From Chloroflexota bacterium (GTDB lineage: Bacteria; Chloroflexota; Anaerolineae; Anaerolineales; VGOW01): a stretch of 26,627 bases of DNA. A program made the position numbers and the translations under genes. Under the pieces are notes generated by a model that had not been told where the DNA came from, did not search any database, and saw only the letters and a list, made by a program, of their open reading frames with translations. Positions 16,539 to 25,500 of the stretch are shown here, in pieces. Every line of letters begins with the position of its first letter. Position 1 is the stretch's first letter. The stretch spans positions 1 to 26,627 of the forward strand of contig JACRLA010000159.1 in NCBI GenBank assembly GCA_016215145.1, read 5' to 3'.

Positions 16539-16591
16539 GTAGAGCAAGATTACATCTTACTCTACTGGAGCAAGATGTAATCTTGCTCTAC
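16539..16591. repeat. Double hairpin of the AGCAAGAT family
   Basis: Two units, 16539-16565 (GTAGAGCAAGAT, TAC, ATCTTACTCTAC, one mismatch) and 16568-16591 (GAGCAAGAT, GTA, ATCTTGCTC, then TAC). The outer 20 bp of both ends are also exact inverses, so the 53 bp can fold as one long stem. The TAG stop of the frameshifted sensor tail (16590-16588) lies in its edge. Confidence 0.85.
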
Positions 16592-16825
16592 CGGTGGGTA
16601 TTCGTTTTGCCAATTTGCACAGAGATGCGCGATGCGCCTAAAGCCTGCCCCAGTTCACGCGCGGCTATTTGTGTCACGTCTTCTATCGTCGTTGCCGTTT
16701 GAATCTTTTCGTTGATGGCGTTGAGCATTGATTCGTAATCTGCTTGTCGTTGCGCTTGAGTGTAAGAGCGGGCATTTTGCAATCCAATGGCTACTTGGCT
16801 GGCAATCGCTTGCAGCAAATCTATG
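16588..16825 (-). pseudogene. Out-of-frame C-terminal remnant of the 16655-18880 sensor
   Basis: In another frame from about 16824, 78 residues continue the GAF domain and tail (I-D-L-L-Q-A-I-A-S-Q ... E-L-G-Q-A-L-G-A-S-R-I-S-V-Q-I) and align with the end of the paralogue at 14630-16513. Relative to that paralogue, 26 bp are missing between N685 of the upstream frame and I-D-L-L, which breaks the frame. The TAG at 16590-16588 would be the original stop. Confidence 0.85.
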
Positions 16826-18880
16826 GTTATGTTGAATATCCAGCACGCCCAATACTTTGCTGCCAAGCGTGATGGGCACGGCGGCTTCCGCGCGGGTGTC
16901 GGGTAGTAATGTGTTGGGCAACCACTGCGGATCTTTCGAGACATCCGGCACAAGGATGGTTTCACTTTTGGCGGCGGCGCGCCCGACGAGACCGCGACCC
17001 ACGGGGATGCTGTGTCCACGCATTAACATTAACCGCCCGATATCGCCGGTGCCGCCCATCATGATTAAGTTTTCGCCCGCCGCATCCAACAGGTAGATGT
17101 GGGCGTGATAATAGTTGAATGCCGATTGCACTTCGTCTACCACCGCGCTGACCAAACTTTGTTCGTCGAGAATGGTGGACAGGCGGCGGCTGACTTCGGT
17201 GCTGGCGGCGAGGGCTTTGGTGCGGTCGGCAACGCGCATTTCCAGCGAGCCAATGAGTCCGCGCAAACGGGTGATCATGTTGTTGAAAGCAGTTGCCAGC
17301 GTGCCGATTTCGTCGTCACGGTGGATGTTCACCGTGCGATCAAGGTTGCCAGCCTCGATTTGTTCGGCGACCTGCGCCATCTCGACGATGGGGTTGGAAA
17401 TACTGCGGGTGATGAAGAAGGCGGCGATCATGGCGATGGTGATCAAAACCGCCGAGATGCTGCTGCCCACCAGTAAGAGAAAACGAGAATTTTCAAACGC
17501 TTCGGATTGTTCTTGTTCGGCGATCAGCGCCAGTTGTAAATCTGGCAGCCAACGATAATGCCCGACGACTAAGGTGGCGCGGTAGCTGCTGTAAACCGCC
17601 GCGCCTGTTGTGTGTCCATTGATCGCGGCGTTTGTGGCGTTGGTGCGGATGAGTGTGGAGCCGGGTGTGCCGAAGTGTGTCTCGGTCAGCAAAACGAAAC
17701 CGGGGTTGACCAAATAGATCTCGCCTGTTCTGCCCATACCGTTGCGATCCGACACGAAGCCGTCTAACACTGCCAAACCGGCGCGACCTAATAAGGCGCC
17801 TAAGGGTTTCCCCTGTTCGGTGATCGGGCGGGTGGCGAGTACAGAGAAATGACCGAGGGTCTCTGAAAATGCCGGAGGCTGTAGGCTGACCTCTTGCAAG
17901 ATCTGTTGGAAGAAAGGTTCGTTCCGCAGCGTCTTGCCCTCTTGAAAAATATTTGTGGACAGGATGATGACGCCATTCGAGTCGATCACAAATAGCTCTT
18001 CGTAGAGTTGGCGTAAGATGATCGCCTGCCTTAGGCGTTTGCCGACTGTGCTGTATGCCGATTTGAACTCGGCGCTGTCGGGCGGAGATTTTACCAATGT
18101 CAGCAGACGTCCCTCTTCATCCAACTTCATTTCAATATCCAAATTAGATTTTAATTCGCCGGCCCAGGCGTTGATCTGACTCTCTTTGATCGCCGCCACT
18201 GCTTGCAGGCGGTTGATCGTTTCATTCTCGGCATTGCTATTGCCGATGATGGTGTCGCTGGAGGCGGTGACAAGTGCCGGCAGCAGCACGGCGGCAGCAA
18301 ATGCGGCAAGTAGCCGCATCCGGATTGAACTGGCGCGAAGGACGCGGATGAGCAGTAGAAAATTTGCCGCGCCGCCAGCGAAAGCGCCGGATGGCAGGAC
18401 GACACTTAACAGAGTGGATTGGGTAATGTCGTAACGGGGAAATAATGGCGCATCGTCTATGAAGCGAATGCCAATGAAGAGGATCGCCAGAGGCAGCCAG
18501 ATATACCAGCGGTTCGGCAGCGTTAGACTGCCCAAAAATATGACAAGTAAAATGCCGCCGATGATCAAATACAGGGTGGCGTTAGCCAGCAGCATTTGAG
18601 CGGCGGCATAGTTGACGATCACGACTCCCAGCAGGATATACCCCGTCAGATTGAGGTTGCCCCGGCGCGTGAAATAATAGGCGAAGGGAAAAGCGAATCC
18701 GACGGCTAAATATGTTAACGCTACAGCCAGTACTTGCCACGCGCCTAGTTGTATATAAGCAATGATGAAAATGACGACAAGGACAATGGTCAGCGCCGCG
18801 CCAAAGAGGCTAATCTGTTCCGTGGAAATCTGGCGTTGCTTCGTTTGCCGATCTGCCAATGGAGTCGTGAGTTGAGTCAT
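16655..18880 (-). CDS. Membrane Cache-HAMP-GAF sensor, frameshifted near its end
   Basis: The open frame gives 741 residues. About seven hydrophobic segments (residues 25-207) precede an extracytoplasmic Cache-type domain (about 210-455), a further membrane helix (about 468-490), HAMP (about 490-545, D-D-E-I-G-T-L-A-T-A-F-N), a coiled coil and a GAF domain (about 565-700). Up to N685 (V-L-G-V-L-D-I-Q-H-N) it matches the paralogue at 14630-16513; the remaining 56 residues are unrelated and Ser/Arg-rich because of a 26-bp deletion at 16825/16826. Without the deletion the gene would run to 16588 with about 770 residues. The membrane half resembles the sensor at 10903-14568 and the cytoplasmic half the one at 14630-16513. 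The product loses the last GAF helix and the tail, so function is doubtful unless this is a sequencing error. AAGG lies 5 nt before the start. Confidence 0.85.
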   Translation of the reverse strand: MTQLTTPLADRQTKQRQISTEQISLFGAALTIVLVVIFIIAYIQLGAWQVLAVALTYLAVGFAFPFAYYFTRRGNLNLTGYILLGVVIVNYAAAQMLLANATLYLIIGGILLVIFLGSLTLPNRWYIWLPLAILFIGIRFIDDAPLFPRYDITQSTLLSVVLPSGAFAGGAANFLLLIRVLRASSIRMRLLAAFAAAVLLPALVTASSDTIIGNSNAENETINRLQAVAAIKESQINAWAGELKSNLDIEMKLDEEGRLLTLVKSPPDSAEFKSAYSTVGKRLRQAIILRQLYEELFVIDSNGVIILSTNIFQEGKTLRNEPFFQQILQEVSLQPPAFSETLGHFSVLATRPITEQGKPLGALLGRAGLAVLDGFVSDRNGMGRTGEIYLVNPGFVLLTETHFGTPGSTLIRTNATNAAINGHTTGAAVYSSYRATLVVGHYRWLPDLQLALIAEQEQSEAFENSRFLLLVGSSISAVLITIAMIAAFFITRSISNPIVEMAQVAEQIEAGNLDRTVNIHRDDEIGTLATAFNNMITRLRGLIGSLEMRVADRTKALAASTEVSRRLSTILDEQSLVSAVVDEVQSAFNYYHAHIYLLDAAGENLIMMGGTGDIGRLMLMRGHSIPVGRGLVGRAAAKSETILVPDVSKDPQWLPNTLLPDTRAEAAVPITLGSKVLGVLDIQHNHRFAASDCQPSSHWIAKCPLLHSSATTSRLRINAQRHQRKDSNGNDDRRRDTNSRA

Positions 18881-18917
18881 AAAAACCTTTTATCTTTTAG
18901 ACCTTATCGGGAATAAC

Positions 18918-18956
18918 ATTTCGTAGAGACGTTGCATTGCAACGTCTCTACGAAAT
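18918..18956. repeat. Long perfect palindrome (GTAGAGACGTTGC family)
   Basis: Two 19-bp arms (18918-18936 and 18938-18956) around one central base, containing GTAGAGACGTTGCA and its inverse. It starts 3 nt after the hybrid kinase stop codon and lies 38 bp before the next gene. Palindromes of this type are known as dispersed repeats in several phyla. As RNA it would fold a strong hairpin between the two genes, without a clear T-tract. Confidence 0.85.
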
Positions 18957-18959
18957 CGT

Positions 18960-21770
18960 TTATATCGGCAGTGCCACGCTGAAGCAGCTGCCTTCGCCCG
19001 GCGTACTCTCAACGCTGATCTTGCCGCTATGTTGTTCAACCACTGCCTTCACAATTGCTAACCCCAAGCCGTTGCCTTCGATGTCTCGGGTCTCGTCGCT
19101 GCGCGCCCGATAGAACTTGTCGAAGATGTAAGGCAGATCGTTAGCGGCGATGCCGATGCCGGTATCTTTGATATGGATATTAACGACGGTCTTCTCGATC
19201 TCAGTGGACACCGTCACCTGTCCCCCCTCGGGTGTGTACTTCACCGCATTGCCGATCAAATTCCGCAGAACTTGCCGTAAGCGCAGCGGGTCTACCCTGA
19301 GCATCGGGCGTTCATCCGTTGGAATGATGGTTAACATTTGGCTCTTTGCCGCCGCCTGCATCTTAAATTCATCCGCCACTCCGGCGACCAGTTCCACCAG
19401 ATTGCACTTTTCATGTTTGGACTCGATGCCCAAATCAATTCGCGCCAACTCGATCAAGTTTTGGATGAGCTCATTCATATGGTTCGCCGCCAACTGAATG
19501 CGCTTGATAAATTCTGCTTGCTGCGGCGTGAGCGATCCGGCTCGCTCCATCAATTGGGTGTAACCCAGCACCGAGGTCAACGGGTTTTTTAGATCGTGAG
19601 TCGCTGTGGCAATGAATTCATTTTTCACCCGATCTAAATCTTTGAAGTGCGAGACGTCGTGCAGCACGGCAACTTGCCCGCCTTCCTCAATCGGCGTGAC
19701 CAGCGTGGAGAAGGTGCGCTTGTCGGGCCAACCGATCTCATTCTGCACGGCACTCCCGGATTGGATCGATTGATCTAACAAGCGGATCAGTTCATCGTAA
19801 CCGCGATTGGGCGGCAGAGAATGTCCTAACTTCGTTTCTACATCTGTGAACAAGAGCTCCCCGGCGGGGTTGACCAATTGCAACCGACCGGTGGAGTCGG
19901 TTACCAAGATAGCATCTGCCGCGCTGTTCAACACCGCTTTAAGGCGGCGCTGTTCGTGTTCAACCGATTCAAAGAGGCGGATGCGTTCCAGCGCTCCGGC
20001 AATTTGCGCGGCAAGCGTTTCCAACAAAACCCGATCACTTTCTTGAAATGCGCCGGGGCGTGTGTGGTGAATGGCGATGACCCCGCTCATCTTCGCTTCC
20101 CAAAAGAGAGGAACGGCAACCGCCGATTGCACCACACGTTGTGAGGCGTCGCCCTCCATCGTCCCCGAAGTCTGCGCCGGTTGCCCGGTCTTGGCGACTT
20201 GCTGCGGCGTGAGCATTAACATCGAATGCGGCAAATCCTTGCTGGTATCGGCGCAACTTCGCAGAGTCAATGCGTCGTCGGCGGTGAGCCACAAGGAAAC
20301 GATGGGATAGCCCAGCAAGGCTTGAATCAATTGGGGTGTGCGTTCAAACAATTCTGCCGAAGCGGTAAAGAGGCTGATCTCGCGTGTGATCTGGTTGATG
20401 GCGACCAGTTCTTTTACCCGTTTGTGTTCGACGTAATAGAGCTGCGCGTTTTCAATGGCGATGGAGGCTTGGCTGGCAATCGCCTGCATCAACGAGATAT
20501 GATCTTGATTGAAGTAGCCGACGCTGTTGTGGGTTAGGGTGAGCGCGCCCAGCACGCCGCGGCGGCTGATGAGTGGAACGGATATAGCCGATCGGGTGTT
20601 GCCGCCGTCGAGCTCGATCCAACGCGGATCGTTTTTTGTATCTTCAAGGGTGAGGGTTTGACGGTGGGCAACGACGTGGGCAACGATCCCTTCGGAGACA
20701 ATGCGTTTCTTGGCTTCTTCGATCTTCTCCGAGTCAATGCGCGGCGTGTAAAACTCATAATGGATGCGCCCATCGGGTTCAAAAATAATCAAATAACCGT
20801 CACTGGCGCTCAGGGCTTGCACCGTGCGTTGCAGTGTGATACCTGCCAGCTCTTCTACATCAAGCCGCGCGCTTAAGTCTTGACCAATATCCGGCAGCAA
20901 GCCTAATTCGCGGTTGCGGCGGCGGAGGGCGTCTTCGGCGCGCTTCACTCGTAATTTGGCGCGCACCCGCGCCGCCAGCTCGCGCCAATCGAAGGGCTTG
21001 GTGATGTAATCATCCGCGCCCAAGCCCAAACCGAAGCGCACGTCTTTAGGTTCGATGCGCGCCGCCGTGATGACGATGACCGGAATGTGAGCGATGAGAG
21101 GATCGGCGCGCATTTCTTTCAGCACTTCAAAGCCGTCTTTCTTGGGCATGTTCACATCAAGCAAAAGCAGGTCGGGTGTCGCCGCGCGGAGTTTCTCTAG
21201 TGTTTCCTCACCATCGGCGGCAGTGATGAAGGCATACCCTTCGCTCGATAAACGTGTCGCTAGCAGATGCAAGTTATCGGGTCGGTCATCGGCGATGAGA
21301 ATATTAAACTGCTCGTGAGCGGCTGCCGGTTGACCGGCGGTTGTCGGCTGAATGGGATGAAGACCATCGAGCACACGCCCGACGATGGCGAGAATTTTTT
21401 CGGGTTGAACGGGCTTCACCAGGTAGTCGTTCACTTTAAGGCGGCGCGCGGTGGCGGCAAGACCCGGGCTGTCGTAAGCCGTGATCAGAATCGTGTGCGC
21501 CGGTTCACGCTCTCCTTGAAGTTTTTCAACCAGTTCTAAGCCATTCATGCCGGGCATGATGAAGTCGGTGATCAACACATCTACCGGATTGTTGCCGATC
21601 ATCTCCAGTGCTTCTTGACCGGTGCGGGCGGTCATTACTTGCGTGGGGTTTTTCAGTTGACCCAAAGCGCGCGCTAACATGGAAGCGGTGTTCGGGTGAT
21701 CGTCAACAATCAGGATTCGGGCTTTGGGGAGAGTCGAAGAGTCGGCTCGCGCAGTTGATGAATGTGCCAT
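18960..21770 (-). CDS. Hybrid histidine kinase with two N-terminal receivers
   Basis: 936 residues, soluble. Receiver 1 (about 17-135): D23/D24, phosphoacceptor D69 (L-I-T-D-F-I-M-P), T97, K119. Receiver 2 (about 155-275): D161/D162, phosphoacceptor D205 (L-L-D-V-N-M-P), T235, K258. Then GAF (about 290-445), a second GAF-like domain (about 450-600), PAS (about 605-710), HisKA with H725 (T-H-D-L-K-N-P) and HATPase_c (N841, G1 D-T-G-I-G-I at 869, G2 G-N-G-L-G-L near 899). Receivers placed before the sensor and kinase parts suggest that phosphorylation from another kinase tunes this one. The start at 21770 lies inside the upstream regulator gene (61-bp overlap) without a ribosome site; no other Met occurs before receiver 1, so this start is kept. 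All kinase motifs are intact. It is followed by a strong palindrome. Confidence 0.95.
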   Translation of the reverse strand: MAHSSTARADSSTLPKARILIVDDHPNTASMLARALGQLKNPTQVMTARTGQEALEMIGNNPVDVLITDFIMPGMNGLELVEKLQGEREPAHTILITAYDSPGLAATARRLKVNDYLVKPVQPEKILAIVGRVLDGLHPIQPTTAGQPAAAHEQFNILIADDRPDNLHLLATRLSSEGYAFITAADGEETLEKLRAATPDLLLLDVNMPKKDGFEVLKEMRADPLIAHIPVIVITAARIEPKDVRFGLGLGADDYITKPFDWRELAARVRAKLRVKRAEDALRRRNRELGLLPDIGQDLSARLDVEELAGITLQRTVQALSASDGYLIIFEPDGRIHYEFYTPRIDSEKIEEAKKRIVSEGIVAHVVAHRQTLTLEDTKNDPRWIELDGGNTRSAISVPLISRRGVLGALTLTHNSVGYFNQDHISLMQAIASQASIAIENAQLYYVEHKRVKELVAINQITREISLFTASAELFERTPQLIQALLGYPIVSLWLTADDALTLRSCADTSKDLPHSMLMLTPQQVAKTGQPAQTSGTMEGDASQRVVQSAVAVPLFWEAKMSGVIAIHHTRPGAFQESDRVLLETLAAQIAGALERIRLFESVEHEQRRLKAVLNSAADAILVTDSTGRLQLVNPAGELLFTDVETKLGHSLPPNRGYDELIRLLDQSIQSGSAVQNEIGWPDKRTFSTLVTPIEEGGQVAVLHDVSHFKDLDRVKNEFIATATHDLKNPLTSVLGYTQLMERAGSLTPQQAEFIKRIQLAANHMNELIQNLIELARIDLGIESKHEKCNLVELVAGVADEFKMQAAAKSQMLTIIPTDERPMLRVDPLRLRQVLRNLIGNAVKYTPEGGQVTVSTEIEKTVVNIHIKDTGIGIAANDLPYIFDKFYRARSDETRDIEGNGLGLAIVKAVVEQHSGKISVESTPGEGSCFSVALPI

Positions 21771-22471
21771 TTGGCGAGGTCTTTTGCCTGAAATGATTCG
21801 GTCTGATACCCTTGCGCTTCGTTGACCAGCGTTTGATAGTCTACAGTGTTAGGCGCATGACGCGCCAAGACGGCTAAGTAATCGAAGGCGGCAGGAGGCA
21901 GTGAGAGGACTTTATCGCCCAACGTGCCGCGCCGCGCCTGAAGATCGAGGATGAGCGTGTGATGTTTAAGAAAGCGTTCACCGTGCGCCGAGGGTGCCGG
22001 CGGCACGGCATTGAACGAGGCGATCTGTTTATCCAATTGCGCCAGTTCGGTTTGCAGTGAGTGAATTTGTGTTTGAATCTCGCGCCGCCGTTTTTCAATG
22101 GCATGTTCGGCGATGATGATGCGGGTGCGGGCGATGAAGGCTTCGGGATCTACCGGCTTGATCAAGTAGTCAATCGCGCCTAAACGCATGGCGTCAATCG
22201 CCGACTGCACCGAGGCATGAGCCGTAAAGAGGATCACCGGAATATCCGGCTGGCGTTGATGGATCTCTTTCAGAACGTCGAGTCCGTTTATGTCGGGTAG
22301 GTGGATGTCGAGATAGATGAGATCGAATCCGCCGTTGACGAGCAGGTGAAGGGCTTCGGCGCCACTGGCGGCGGCGGTGACGTTGCAACCGGCGGTTTGC
22401 AATACGCGCGTCAAGGTGTGCCGCAAAGCGGGTTCATCATCAACGATTAATACAGTGCCGTGCTGAGTCAT
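21710..22471 (-). CDS. Response regulator with incomplete OmpR-like winged helix
   Basis: 253 residues. Receiver (1-120): D11/D12, phosphoacceptor D55 (Y-L-D-I-H-L-P), T83, K105. A coiled coil (about 122-155) and a Pro-rich linker precede a PhoB/OmpR-type DNA-binding domain (about 168-253): L-S-L-P-P-A-A-F-D-Y-L-A-V-L-A-R-H matches helix 1 and K-W-H-I-H-Q-L-R the recognition helix. After that helix the protein ends within 12 residues (L-R-L-S-P-K-P-E-S), so the usual C-terminal wing hairpin (V-R-G-x-G-Y) is absent. The end overlaps the hybrid kinase by 61 bp. It is probably a transcription regulator driven by an adjacent kinase, but DNA binding may be impaired or altered. The start at 22471 lacks a clear ribosome site. 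Confidence 0.9.
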   Translation of the reverse strand: MTQHGTVLIVDDEPALRHTLTRVLQTAGCNVTAAASGAEALHLLVNGGFDLIYLDIHLPDINGLDVLKEIHQRQPDIPVILFTAHASVQSAIDAMRLGAIDYLIKPVDPEAFIARTRIIIAEHAIEKRRREIQTQIHSLQTELAQLDKQIASFNAVPPAPSAHGERFLKHHTLILDLQARRGTLGDKVLSLPPAAFDYLAVLARHAPNTVDYQTLVNEAQGYQTESFQAKDLAKWHIHQLREPTLRLSPKPES

Positions 22472-22499
22472 AATCAGTAGATCACGAGTTCGTAATAAT

Positions 22500-22562
22500 G
22501 ACTTCAGTCATCTGCGAAAGCGACTGAAGTCGCCACTACTTTCTCCGAGAAAACGGGTTTCT
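22500..22562. repeat. Two short palindromic repeats in the gap before the regulator gene
   Basis: GACTTCAGTC (22500-22509) pairs with GACTGAAGTC (22522-22531) over a 12-nt loop. Next to it, AGAAAACGGGTTTCT at 22548-22562 forms a smaller imperfect hairpin. They occupy the 113-bp gap between the kinase stop (22585) and the regulator start (22471). These look like dispersed repeats; a terminator role is unsupported as no T-tract follows. Confidence 0.6.
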
Positions 22563-22584
22563 GCCATCGCCAGTTTCAACCGAA

Positions 22585-25500
22585 TCAGCGGTTCTCCGAT
22601 AGACTGCAAGGGAGGGATACTTTAAATGTGGTGCCGACTCCACGTTGGCTTTGAACTTCAATACGTCCGCCGTGCTTTTGCACGATCTCATGGGTGATGA
22701 ATAAACCCAAACCTGTGCCGCCTTCTTTGGTTGTAAAGAACGGGTCAAAGATGTTAGCAATGGTCGTCGGATCGATACCGGCGCCGGTGTCGCTGACAGA
22801 AACCCAGACTTCACTTTTATCGGCTTCGTGACCGGTGCTGATAGTGAGTTGTCCGCCATTCCCCATCGCTTCCACCGCATTCAAACTAAGGTTGAGTAAC
22901 ACTTGCTTGATCTCATCGTTGACGCAGGGGATCAAAGGGAGTTGTGGATCGGCGCTGAAGTCAAAGTTGATGTTGCGGTGGCGGACATGGGTGGCGATCA
23001 GCCGTTGTGTTTCTACGACCAAGACGTTAAGCGATCCGTCTTGGAATTTTTCGGCGATGGTCGGGCGATACGTTTCGCGCAAGCGACCGATTAATTCTGC
23101 CATACGATCGGCTTCGCTTAAGGCGACGAGGAGATCGTCTTGCGCTTGCCCGCTTAAGTTCGCCTCTTGTTTAACCAAGAATAGCGCATTTTGGATCGCC
23201 TGCAAGGGGTTGTTAAGCTCGTGGGCTACAGAAGCGATGAGGCGCCCCATGCCTGCCAGTTTTTCCGTGCGGACGAGTTGGGTGCGCGCCGCCTTTTCTT
23301 GCTGCAACGCTTCTTGTAGATCGCTGTACAGTTCGGCGTTCTCTATGGCGATGCTGATCTCTTGCCCGATGTTGACTAACCAATATAAATCGTTGGCGTT
23401 CAACGTGCGTTCGGCATTCGATTCGATCAACAGCACCCCGGCAACGGTTTGAGCCCGCTTAAGTGGCACCCCTATTGCCGATCGTGTTTCGGGCATCCCT
23501 TCGACGTAATCGGGATCCAGCGCGACGTTGGGGACGACGGTGGCGACCCCGCTGCGGGCGACGCGCCCGACGATGCCCTCGTTCAACTGCCGCGCCTGAA
23601 CCGTGACTTTCGATTTTTCATTTTGCGCTTGCAGCACCAGCATAGTTTCTTTGATCAAGAAAATACGCACATATTTATATCGGGCAACAAGGGCAATCGT
23701 ATCCACAACCGATTGGAAGGCGTGGGTCAAGTCAATATGCCCGATCAAGCGCTGCATCACTTGCTGCAATGCTTCGGCTTGCTCGGCGCGGCGGCGCTCG
23801 GCTTCGTAGGCGCGCGCTTTGTCAATTGCTAATGCTGCTTGCACGCCCAGCCGCGTCAAGACGCGTTCATCGTCAAGCGTAAACGCATTCAGGATGTCGC
23901 TCATAATACTCACCGTGCCGATGGTGACAGGACCACTTTGAATAGGAGCGGTAAGTATTGAACCCAACATGGAGTCGCTGCGAAGAGGAATGTAACGCGA
24001 GTCGTTTTGAATGTTGCCGACGTTGATCGTCTGTCCGCTTGCCAACACCTGACCGGCAACGCCTTCGCCGGGGCGCATGGTGAGCTGTGGCTGGTGCTGG
24101 TGTTCCAAGCCGCTAATGGCTACCGGGCGCAGCGCCACACTTTCCTCATCAATTAAATGGATCACCGAACGCGCTGCTTTGGGAACGATGCTCCTGGCGG
24201 CATCCACGATCATTTGCAAGATATGATCCAAATCCAGAATTTCGTTAAGGGCGATGCTAATAGAAGCCAGCGTTTCACTCTCTTGCAAGCTGCGCCCGGT
24301 TTGAGCGTGATGCCGCGCGTTGTTAATGGCGATGGACGCCCACAGCGTCGCCGATTCGAGCAAGCGCAGATCGTTTTCGTCAAAGAAATCTGCTTGAGTG
24401 TGCGCCGCTTCAATGACGCCGATGATCTGATCGCCGATCCGCAACGGTGTCGCCAACACGTCATGCACTTGATGCCCAACCGTGTCTTCGGATCGGCGTG
24501 AGACAAATTTGCGTAACTCCGGTTCCGAGATTCGGATGGAGTCGCCACTCTGCACTGCTTTGCCTACCACCCCCTCGGTGGCGGGCATGCGCCAGCCTTG
24601 GTAACGTTGCAAGTCGCTGCCGCCGGTGACGGCAATAACCAACTCGTCACCTTCCAGTAGCAAAATATAAACCTCTTCCGCTTCCAGCAACGCCATCAGT
24701 TCATCCACGATCTTGCGGAAGATCACTTCGAGATCGAGCGTGGCGGTGATCGTCTGCCCCATCAAACTCAACCCCGCCAGTTGATGCGAGTTGCGCTCCA
24801 ATTGCAGTTCAGCCCGTTTGCGTTTAGTGACCTCGCGGCTGCTAAACACTGCGCCGACCATCTCATTGTGGTCGTCGAACAAGGCGTTGCCAATTGTCTC
24901 GACCCAGATGTAGTGCCCTTGGGCATGGCGATATTGCAGTTCAAGCCGTCCTGAACCGGCGGTCTCTTTGCCGATCCGCATCGCCGTCATCACCCGTGTC
25001 ATGTCATCGGGATGAACAAATTCGATGACGTTGTGTCCGATCAACGACTCTGGCTCATACCCCAACACGCTGTAGTGTGACGGGCTGGCATAAATGATTT
25101 TTCCATTCATGTCAGTTTGGGCGATCACATCCAGCATATTGTTGGCAATTAGACGTAACTGCACTTCGCTCTTACGCAGGGCTGCTTCGGCGCGTTTGCG
25201 TTCGCCAATGTCAATCACCACCACCTGCCGCGCCGGGTCGCCGTTGAACATGGTGTGGGTGCCGGTGGCTTCAGCCTCTAAGATGCTGCCGTCGAGGCGA
25301 ATATACCTCTCCTCGATTAACGGCACGGTAACATCCGTTGTTCCTAATGCCTGCGCCCGATCGAGAGCCCGGCTGCGCTCGTCCGGATGAATTCGTTCTG
25401 ACACGGTTTGCCCGAACAGATAACTGGGTGTGCTTGCTTCCATCATTTGCGTGAAGGCAGCGTTGGCATACACAAACTTATTGTTTTGACTCACATAGAC

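Noticed and set aside
16588..17019. Separate gene starting at 17019
   Set aside because: Its first two thirds overlap the GAF of the sensor in the wrong frame; only the part after 16825 has homology, so it is the frameshifted tail of the sensor.
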